Shown piece after piece: positions 27,801-39,800 of a DNA stretch of 64,000 nucleotides (its first letter is position 1; each line of letters opens with the position of its first letter). The notes beneath the pieces are model-generated. The model did no database searches. It saw only the letters and a program-made list of their open reading frames with translations, and was not told the origin of the DNA. Source of the stretch: Sipunculus nudus (lineage: Eukaryota; Annelida; Sipuncula; Golfingiida; Sipunculidae); NCBI GenBank assembly GCA_026874595.1, contig CM049309.1:1774076-1838075 (forward strand), in the 5' to 3' direction. A program made the position numbers and the translations under genes.

Positions 27801-30800
27801 TGTTTATTTTCTGTGATTTAAGTCATCAACATGATGCCAACATAGTGGCAGTTTTGAAACAAGATTCAAATGAGTCTGAAAGCTCAAATTGAATCTCAAG
27901 CCAGCAATAGTGACAACTATATCAGGAACAAAGACATACTGTCTGTAGATTTGTACCCTTCTTATATTAACTGTGTACAGGAAAATATATACTTGTTAAC
28001 AATAGGGTGAGTTAGAATAATTTTTAAATTTCATTTTTTTTTTTTTATTTTACGGAAATTCTAGGAGGGTTTGTTAACCAAAAAATTCTTGGCCTAATAT
28101 ACTATTTTAGGTATCTTTTCCTTTAGTTGATAAAAGAATCCTTACAAGTTATCTGTCCTTGATCTGATGGATGATTTGTACTTAACTGTTCATGATATAT
28201 TACCTGACTTGCGCCAGAGCATGACCGTTTGATTTACTACTTGATCCCGACTACGATTGAAGCTGTAGGTGAATGGTATGTTCCATGTGTACCTGAAATA
28301 ATAATGAGAGTTTAAAAAAATATATTTGTCACCGTGTGTCATATAAAATGAAATGTACATAAATGGCGGAAATGACCCTTTATTGAATGGGAAAATTTTA
28401 ATTTGCTTATATAAGCCCTCTTTTCTGAAATAATTTCTCCTGTTAATTGAGACAAGCTTCGAACAAGTTCCTGAGGTGGACACATTGATTCAAGAACTGG
28501 AAAGATATTTGCTAGAAAAATTCCTTTTTTTAAAAAAAAGATCTACTTTGGCTCAACACTTTAGTGAGTGTCCTTCTAGTTTATAGCACGGTGTTTACCA
28601 TAAATGTCTGTTACCCATATAAAGCATCCTCCTTAACAACCTTGGCCTTGTCCTCTTGGTTCAGCAGGAAGCGGCTCTGGTTCAGGTGGAATGTGGTGCC
28701 GGTCACATGACTGACTGTCACCACGGGGAATCCCATCTGTTTTGTCCATGTATCCATGATCTCTGTCACTTTCATGTTCTTCTTTCCCTTCTGTGCAGCC
28801 TTAGAAAATAAAATAGTTTTTAGTAAGAGTGACAAAGCCTGTTCCTAAGTGATAGTTTATTAATCATCACTTTAATTAGGTAAAATTACTATAACTATGG
28901 TATGTATCAACTGGTGATGAAGTCAAGACCAGCCAATCCCAGTCTGTAACTATCAGCTGGTTTTGACTGGCTGCTTTTTAGTAGATTTCAAATCTAATAA
29001 AATCATAAATGTGTATGAATTATGATACAGAAATGTTAAGGCCTCTCATATTAAACTTGGAATTCCTCACCTCTGTGAAAGTTGCCCACAGTGCATCCTT
29101 GTCTGCATTTTTGAATTTGTATTTATTCACATACATCTGGAAAGAGATACACATTGATAAACACATACTTTTAAAATACACAGTCAATCCTGTCTAAGAG
29201 ACCACCTGTCTAATTAGACCACCAGTGAATTAAGACCACATTTGACCAGTCCCATGGGTGGTCTTATAACACAGGTTTCACTGTATAATACCACAATGCT
29301 CCACAAACTTTAAGGTCAGTTATATATTATAACCTTCTAAATGTATTCCAGAGTAATCTGCAGATCTCTCAAGTCAATTTGTTTTAAAGATGTTATATAA
29401 CTGTAACAGATTATTGAAAGAATGCCAGGTTTAGATACAAATAGCCTGCTACCAATTGCAAATTTTACCTCTACTGATCCAATTAATTTGTGTAAGAATA
29501 TAGGCTTATGGTCTAAGAATTGATATTTATAATTAAATTTATATCAATTTTTTTTTAAAATACAACAACCTTTTCAAAGTAATACCTTATGATCAATGTA
29601 TTTTTTTCTGAAAACTGATAATCATCAAGTTTCATACCAGTATACAAAAGAGTATTTGAATACTTAATAAACAACTTTCATTTATTGATGATTTAATAAA
29701 ATCTTCCTGTTTTATTATGAACTAAGTTATATGGTTGTGCATGTATACACATTACCCTTAGCCCTTCCTTAAATATGTCCGCTCCGAGGTAACCACTTAG
29801 CATTCTCAGGATGGCCGTACCCTGTAACAGTAAAATCAACTCGTCAAACAATGACAGTAAATGATGTCATCCTACTAATAGCATCACTTTTGCTCCTCTA
29901 ACATAAGAGAGCCTACTGAGATGTCAAAGTGGCATAACATGCCATTTGGAAAACTTTGCTGAAAATTGTGATAATTAAACAATTATTTTGTAATTTTGAT
30001 AACATGATATCGCAAACAAACATTTTTTTTTCTTTTTCTTTTTTTTTTGTGGAGGTTACTGCCTACATTTTTATGCTCTCTTATCTTATTCTTAACCTAA
30101 GTATGTACATCTGCAGAGTTCCATTTCGGTTTGGGACTACGTGACAGGGCAGTAGAACTCGCTTCCTATCAATTATTTTTGTATCCTAGTGTCACCCAGG
30201 CCCAGTGTCTACAGCACCTGTGGGTCCTGCTTGTGTAACAACCTCATTTCTGGGTCATAACATTGAGGAATCTACTTAAAACAGGTCATAAAAATATAGT
30301 TAGAATGCCATATGAGTCATCATTCCACAGATATATTATAACACACGATCAACAGTAACCATATTTGGTTTATATTTGGAATGTTATATTTTTTTCCTTG
30401 CAAGATCCATTTGGGCTAATCTTAATTGTTACCATAGTGAAATAAAGAAAATGTTTGACAAAACTAAATTTATTGAAAAACTTATAATTTCAATGTATCA
30501 CTGTAATTATTAAATATTGTTTCTACTAAGGTAAAATTAAAGATTGTTACATGTTTAGTAATGTCCATTGGCTAAATTTCCTTTTGGTTTGGAGGCCAAA
30601 GTCAGTATAGACAGCAAAAACCTTGACACTGATACAACAGTATACCTGAAGTCATTTGACAATTTGTCTGCAAGATCACAAAATCTATCCATTTTCTAAG
30701 GCCAGATTTAAAAAAAAAATTATTGACAAATATTTCTGTGGGACCTGATGGCAGGAGGACAAAAAAGGATTGATATGCAAAAAATTAGGTTAAATGTTTA

Positions 30801-33800
30801 CTGGACATGTATTTAAGTTATGCATCAGTGGAAAGTCTAAAAATTAGAGACCCACTAGTCTTAAAGGTCAGCTAAATGCTCAAGCCAGATTTTTTAAAAC
30901 TTTATGAGGAACAAACATATGTGGCTTCATGGTTTGCACCTTGCTTATATTTAAAAATGTGCAGGTAAAAATATACCTGTATATAATCAGGTGAGTGAAT
31001 ATAATATTATAAAATAATTCTTTTTAATCTAAGGAAATTTATCAGTTTTTTTTAAAATAAAAAATATGAAAAATGTGTTCTGCTGAACTGTATTAGGGCC
31101 GTCTTACCTTGTCGTAAGATATGGAATCAAACTGTTGGGGAATATCATCGGGGTGTGATATCTGGGTTGACACTGCATGGGATGTAAGCAGAGAATCCTT
31201 TATCATCACTGGAAAAATGTTATTAACAAGCTGCTGGTCAAACTACAATAAAAAAAAGATATTCACACATATACCTCACACTGACATAAAAATTCAACTT
31301 GTGCTGTAATACAACATTGACATTGTGCATTAGCCATTAATTGATAGGGCTGGTTATATAAATGATTAATGTTAATATGTTGATATCATTTACTGGCACA
31401 GGAATATCATTACACTAATATAGTCTTAATAACTAGATAAGACTTGTAACTTAAGTCTTTATAACTTATAGACTAATAACTAGTCTTGTGTAGTTCATGC
31501 TGCTCCCTGCAGATGGTGCCTGCAATAGCCCATTTGTGAAAAAAATGTTTTTAAATTTTCAAAAACATTTCAATATCTGCATGGATTATGGTCTTTATCA
31601 GAGCAAAGATCAGTCAACTTGAATAGATTCATATCAAAACTAATATGTTGAATCAGCCTAAATGACTGACCAAGAACTAACTACTTGGACCAAATAACAG
31701 TATTACTGAAGAAAGTCAGAGTCAAAACATATTCAATACTATGCTTTGTGATGATAAACATCTTCAGATTGCTCAAGTTACCTTCAATTTATCCAATTAT
31801 TATGCAGGTATGTGGTACTCACCACTTTCCATTTACTTTGCAGGTCATCCAGTGCAATGTACATCAAAGTGTTGGCAAACCCTTCATTGAGCCACAAATC
31901 ATCCCACCACTCCATGGTGACCATGTTACCAAACCACTGAAATTTACAAACAAACCACTGAAATGTACAAACAAACCACTGAAATAAACACACAAACCAC
32001 AGAAATATACAAACAAACCACTCAAATATACAAACAAACAACTGAAATATACAAACAAACAACTGAAATATACAAACTACTGATAAATACAAGAAGTCAA
32101 TAAAATGCACAAGGAACAAACCACCAAAATATTCAGGTAAATCACTACTGTATATTCAGATACAGGCTACAACTAACTTTGCTTGTGTTGATATGAAGGT
32201 ATATTTCATTAGACAAATTGTTCACACAACTCTGACTTACCGTGTGTGCTATCTCATGTGCTATGATCAGGGACACCCAGAACTTGTTGGACTTGGCAGA
32301 CTTTTTATCGTCATGTAGAAGGGCAGATTCCCTGTACAGAACAAGACCCCAATTCTCCATAGCTCCTGCACTGAAATCTGGGATGGCTACATGCTCTGTA
32401 AACAGAGGTGTACGATTTAAGTTAAGATCACATCTCATAAACTTTCAAGAATTATTACACAACATAATTGTTTCATGTATGTTATCTATGCCTGTAGGTG
32501 GCATGTCAAAAGGTTGATATCATAAATAATACAGGGTTTTTATATTTCCTGCCTAACATGAACATGAATTTCTGCTCGCTTGGTGTGCTTCATAAATTAT
32601 TAAAATTTTGTACACATATTAAATAATGCATATAATATTGGATACTCTCTGTGTGTTGCTCACTTGCACTGTATGGTCAGATAAAAAAAATGGAAGCCTT
32701 GTGAAATGCTGAAAAAATTTATATTTGATATTTTAGCCTGAAGCCAACCACAGTAACACAACAAAAATAAACAAAGGCAGCCAGAAGACAGCTATAACAG
32801 AAATGGTAAAACTATTACATGCTGAGGACTGGGTTTTAAAATCTTATCCCTGGGCTGTATGAGATATAAAATTGGAACCAACTAGAATACGAGGTTGAGT
32901 GGATGTAAACCCCTGTTTAATAGGCCAGCTGTAATCGTTTCTTTGTTCTTCCTATGACCTGGCTATTTTATGTCAACAAATTGAATGCTAGTGAGGTAGT
33001 AAGTTTTGTTCAGTAACATCTGCAATTGACATTACAGCTTATTGTTTCCACTAACTTGGATACTTATACATTGTTGAGTATAAAAGTCAAATGCTTTTCC
33101 TCTCTTAACAACATTCACATTTAATAATCACCAGTGGATTCACTGAGGTTTCAGTATTTTCAGCCTAGGACAGAAACTGCCCTACTGCATCTACCTGAGC
33201 AAACCAATGAACAGAGAACCAGTTTAAATTTCTAAACATGTTGTAAAACTAGAATTAACCTGTGACAGGTATTAAATAATTTCATCGAAGTCTTAATTCT
33301 TACTTATAAAATTTAGGAAATACATGGAGCACAGCAGACAGAGAGGGAGATTTTATTGCTACAGAAATATGCACGAAGGAAGAGAGATCAAAAGTCCAAC
33401 AGAGGTATAAGGAATATACAGAAAGAGAGATTAACTGTCCAACAGAGGGATGAGGGTACAGAAAGAGAGATAAACAGTCCAACAGAGGGATGAGGAGTCA
33501 GTAAGAGAGATCAACAGTCCAACAGAGGGATGAAGAGTAAACAGAAAGAGAGATCAACAGTCCAACAGAGGGATGAGGAGAAAACAGAAAGAGAGATCAA
33601 CAGTCAAACAGAGGGATGAGGAGTAAACAGAAAGAGAGTTTAACTGTCCAACAGAGGGATGAGGAGTAAACAGAAAGAGAGATCAACAGTCCAACAGAGG
33701 GATGTGGAGTCAGTAAGAGAGATCAACAGTCCAACTGAGGGATGAGGAGGAAACAGAGAGAGAGATCAACAATCCAACAGAGGGATGAGGAGTAAACAGA

Positions 33801-36800
33801 AAGAGAGATCAACAGTCCATCAGAGGGATGAGGAGAAAACAGAAAGAGAGATCAACAGTCCAACAGAGGGATGAGAGTAAACAGAAAGAGAGTTTAACAG
33901 TCCAACAGAGGGATGAGGAGTAAACAGAAAGAGAGATCAACAGTCCAACAGAGGGATGTGGAGTCAGTAAGAGAGATCAACAGTCCAACAGAGGGATGAA
34001 GAGTAAACAGAAAGAGAGATTAACAGTCCAACAGAGGGATGAGCAATAAACAGAAAGAGATATAAACAGTCCAACATAGGGATGAGGAGTAAACAAAAAG
34101 AGAGATCAACAGTCCAACAGAGGGATAAGGAGTACACAAAAAGAGAGATCAACAGTTCAACTGAGGGATGAGGGGAAAACAGAAAGAGAGATCAACAGTC
34201 CAACAGAGGGATGAGGAGTATATAGAAAGAGAGATTAACAGTCCAACAGAGGGATGAGGAGTACACAGAAAGAGAGATCAACAGTCCAACAGAGGGATGA
34301 GGAGTAAACAGAAAGAGAGATCAACAGTTCAACTGAGGGATGAGGGGAAAACAGAAAGAGAGATCAACAGTCCAACAGAGGGATGAGGAGTAAATAGAAA
34401 GAGAGATTAACAGTCCAACAGAGGGATGAGGAGTACACAGAAAGAGAGATCAACAGTCCAACAGAGGGATGAGGAGTAAATAGAAAGAGAGATTAACAGT
34501 CCAATAGAGGGATTAGGAGTACACAGAAAGAGAGATCAACAGTCCAACAGAGGGATGAGGAGTAAACAGAAAGAAAGATTAACAGTCCAACAGAGGGATG
34601 AGGAGTAAACAGAAAGATATAAAACTTTAATCCGATGATCTACTCACGTGCTGTGCTGAGCACCTCATCAATTTTGAAGTATCTATGGAAGAAATTGTAT
34701 ACAGACTTAGCCCGACTGTGTGCGTATCTTCTTTGTTTCCTCATTGCTGGCTGTGAGTAGACCTCAACTGTGAGTTTCTGTTAAATAAATGAGAGAAAAC
34801 GAATAATGTGTTTTGCAGCATAAATATAAAATTACTTGGGTATAACCTTGTAAATTTTTCATCAATCTTAATTATTAATGTTGAAAACTGATAATTCTTG
34901 CCTCAATCCCTACAAAGATACCTTTATACGCAAAATAGTGCCAAATATTTTGTATATCATATATATCACATTCTAGAGGATATTATTGAACACTACCTCA
35001 TGCCTGTCTGAAAACTACCTCATGTCAATCTGAACATAAATTGAAGGCTGTTTGAACACTTCCATATGTCAGTCAGAACACTACCTAATGTAAATCTGAA
35101 TACTACCTTATACTAGTCTGAACACTGCCTCATGTCAGTCTGAACACTACCTCATGTCACTTTGAACACGACCTAATGTCAGTCTGAACACCACCTAAAA
35201 ACTGTGGGAGGATATAATTGAACACTACCTCATGCCTGTCTGAAAACTACCTCATGTCAATCTGAACATAAATTGAAGGCTGTTTGAACACTTCCTCATG
35301 TCAGTCAGAACACTACCTAATGTAAATCTGAATACTACCTTATATTAGTCTTAACACTACCTCATGTCAGTCTGAACACTACCTCATGTCAGCCTGAACA
35401 CTCCGTATATCAGTCTGAACACTACCTCATGTCAGTCTGAACACTACCTCATGTCAGCCTGAACACTACCTCATCTCAGTCTGAACACTACCTCATGTCA
35501 GCCTGAACACTACCTCATCTCAGTCTGAACACTAACTCATGTCAGTTTGTACACTACCTCGTGTCAGTCTGAACACTACCTCATCTCAGTCTGAACACTA
35601 ACTCATGTCAGTTTGTACACTACCTCGTGTCAGTCTGAACACTACCTAATGTCAGTCTGAACACTCACTACCTCATATCAGTCTGAACACTAGCAAATGT
35701 CAGCCTGAACACTAGCTCATGTCAGTCTGAACACTACCTCATGTCAGTCTGAACACTACCTCATATCAGTCTGAACACTACCTCATATCAGTCTGAACAC
35801 TACCTCATGTCAGTCTGAACACTACCTCATATCAGTCTGAACACTACCTCATGTCAGTCTGAACACTACCTCATGTCAGTCTGAACACTACCTCATGTCA
35901 GTCTGAACACTACCTCATGTCAGTCTGAACACTACCTCATGTCAGCCTGAACACTACCTCATATCAGTCTGAACACTACCTCATGTCAGCCTGAACACTA
36001 CCTCAACTCAGTCTGAACACTCACTCATATCAGTCTTAACACTACCTCATATCAGTCTGAACACTACCTCATGTCAGTTTGTACACTACCTCATGTCAGT
36101 CTGAACACTACCTAATGTCAGTCTGAACACTCACTACCTCATATCAGTTTGAACAGTACCTCATGTCAGTCTGAACACTACCTCATATCATGTCAGTCTG
36201 AACACTACCTCATGTCAGTCTGAACACTACCTCATGTTAGTCTGAACACTACCTAATGTCAGTCTGAACACTCACTACCTCATATCAGTCTGAACACTAC
36301 CTCATGTCAGTCAGAACACTACCTCATATCATGTCAGTCTGAACATTACATCATGTCAGTCTGAACACTACCTCATATCAGTCTGAACACTACCTCATGT
36401 CAGTCTGAACACTACCTCATATCATGTCAGTCTGAACACTACCTCATGTCAGCCTGAACACTACCTCATTTCAGTCTGAACACTACCTCATGTCAGCCTG
36501 AACACTACCTCATCTCAGTCTGAACACTCACTCATATCAGTCTTAACACTACCTCATATCAGTCTGAACACTACCTATTGTCAGCCTTAACACTACCTCA
36601 TATCAGTCTGAACACTAGCTCATGTCAGCCTGAACACTACCTCATATCAGTCTTAACACTACCTCATGTCAGCCTGAACACTACCTCATATCAGTCTGAA
36701 CACTAGCTCATGTCAGTTTGTACACTACCTCATGTCAGTCTGAACACTACCTAATGTCAGTCTGAACACTCACTATCTCATATCAGTCTGAACACTACCT

Positions 36801-39800
36801 CATATCAGTCTGAACACTACCTTATATCAGCCTGAACACTACCTCATATCAGTCTGAACACTACCTCATGTCAGTCTGAACACTACCTCATGTCAGTCTG
36901 AACACTACCTCATATCATGTCAGTCTGAACACTACCTCATGTCAGTCTGAACACTACCTCATATCAGTCTGAACACTACCTCATATCAGTCTGAACACTA
37001 CCTCATGTCAGTCTGAACACTACCTCATGTCAGTCTGAACACTACCTCATATCATGTCAGTCTGAACACTACCTCATGTCAGTCTGAACACCCTTAACAG
37101 TCTTAACACTACATGGACACTACCAGGTCAGTCTGGACATTAAATCACGTGTGTCTAAACACTAACTCATGTCAATCTGAACACTAATTGAAGGCTGTTT
37201 GAACACTACCTCAGGTCTGTCACTGCGATGACCTGAATACTCCAGATTTGAAACAACAAATGCCAGCAGGTAGGTGGACATGATGGGAGTTGGATGGAAT
37301 ATCTTTGTTTTCCATCCTCTTTTCTTTGGGTATAAAGCCACATCAAGTCGTCCCATGTTGGACAGCACTGTCCTGTACTCTGAAAATAGAGAATAAAATA
37401 ATCATTATCCCTGTGCTAACTAGGGACCCATGGGTCTCCATGCTCAGCAGAATTTGTATATAAGGATATTTTTAAAGAAATTTTTCAGACAGATGGTCTT
37501 GTGACTTTAACCAATGAACTTGTGACCAAAAAATCTGAGAACCTATTTCCCTTGAACTTGAAGCATTAAGATTATTCTAACAATCTTTAAAAAAAATTGG
37601 CCCAGTGACCTTGACCTCTTACCAGGTAACCTAAAAATCTATGGATTTCTTCATTTTGGGCAAGTAAGCCATGTGTGAAAGATGGAAAGTTTAGATGAAA
37701 AGTTTAATTTACAGTGCATTCAGAATTTTTTTAAAGATGTGGCTCCTGTGACCTTCACCTTTGGACCTCTGGACCCTAAAAATGATTCTTACTTAATGCC
37801 GGGCCATCAACAAAGTTTGAAGCCAATTGTCTATCCAAAGAAGAATTATCATCCATTAACCATTTGTGAATGGATTGGCTCTTTGACCTTGACCTTTGAT
37901 CCTATGACCGGAAAATTGAAAAGAATCTTCCCCTATTGGCAGATGAGCAATATCTTGAAGATGGAAGGTTTGTAATGAAAGGTTGGCTTGAAATGCACAC
38001 ACATATTTTTTAAAGAAATGGGTCCTGTGATCTTGACCTTTGGACTCCAAAACTGACATGGTTCTTACTTTAGTCGTGAGCCATATATAAGTTAAGTTTA
38101 AAACAGATAGGTCAAACTAAACTGGAGTTATTGGAAACTCATTTGTGAACAGATGGACCCTGTGACCTTGACCTTTGACCTCATGACCCAAAATTCATAC
38201 AGCTTCTTGCTTTAGTGAAGGGCCATATATAAGTTTGAAATCCCCCCACCGGTCGCATCCAGTACTCGCCGTCCTTTCAGAATTTCACTTAGTCTAATAA
38301 TGATAATATTTATATATGTGTGTGTTTGTGTGTGTGTGTGCATTAAATTGTGTTTGCTATCAGTGGCGGATCCAGAGAAGGAGCCTCCTGCGCGTTGCCC
38401 CCTTTGAGCTGAAATATCTCTTGTTTTACCTTATTTCCCTATATTCTCAATATTTTTCATTTTTCATATTTCTTTTTTATTAATTAGCAATTAGATTTCA
38501 TTTATCTGAAGTTTATTACTTTCAAATTCATTATTTTTGGATAAAGATATTCATGAAAAGCTGCAGAACAAATGCAGAGCACTTTAGGTTCTGGTTGGGG
38601 TCTACCCTGAACAATATCACGGCCCCTCTGGTGATATCGGTTTCGAACTCGCGATCTGTGCTCTTAGGAGTCCTGTGTGCTGTCGGGACCACGGACCATG
38701 GCATAATGCAAAGTTTAACATAAGACTTCAGCATATCACTGATTTCACTCTGAGCATTACATTTAAAAGATAATATTTTGCAAGTTATAAACATAAATGC
38801 GCCTGAGCTATTGACTTTAACATGCTTAAAAACGATTGAAATTTTAAATTGTAATTTTGAAGAAATATAAATATGAAATAACAAACCTCTCAACAGTTTG
38901 ACTACATAACGCAAAGACATAAGGGAACAGTTTTTCAGGAACAGGAAATCCTCATTTTTTTGTGAAAGTTACCTCACAATGTCCTCTTTAACTTGCATAT
39001 TCATACATTTCCCAATATAGGATAGGGTATACCCCTCGTATACCCTATCCATGTACCTGTAAGTAACCTTAATGAAACCATGGTGCATTATAGAAAATAA
39101 AAGAAAACTACAGTTTCATACACAAAAATATATAATGTATAGTAATAATAATAATAAAAGTAAGTACCTACACATGCATAAAAAATTTAAAAAATATTCG
39201 TAAAAATAAATAACAAGTGACCCATGGGTCATGATGCTCAGCCGACTGACATTTTTACGATGTGTCCTTGTACAGACAACTAATTAAGATAATGTAGGTG
39301 GCATCATTGTTCATGCATATTAGCTTAAGTTCATCAAGACCCATAAGCACAACAAATCTGATGACAAACCAACTGGCCTTTCACGAGGAATCTAGCAATT
39401 TGTGTATTTTGGATTATTTCTAGGGTGTTCAAACATACCCCAAAACTCTGAGAATATAGTTCACTGTGACCAAATTTCAGGTTTCAAGGGAGATTTTCAT
39501 AGACCTCCCTGGATTTTAGGTCAGAAGATTCCAGGTCCAATGTTTATGCTTTGTGCCCTGCTTTGGTATCAAATTTTTAATTATGATGGGGGTGCTTATA
39601 AGCCCAATAGCTCAGAGAATATGGGTAACAGTGTCCTAATTTCAGGTTTCCATGGAGACTTTTCATGTACCTCTCTGGATGTAAATTGAGAAGATTTTAG
39701 GTCTAGTTGTCAAGATTTAAGCCCTGTTAACAGATGACCACATCTTTTAAGTTATCAAAAATAGATAAAGAAATAGCAAAAAATCGAAAAAATACAGATG

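Noticed and set aside
31784-32119. Separate 111-residue minus-strand gene
   Set aside because: It is exon 6 read through into its upstream intron repeat, not an independent gene.
33361-37209. CRISPR-like arrays
   Set aside because: The units are contiguous with no unique spacers, in a eukaryotic intron. They are minisatellites.
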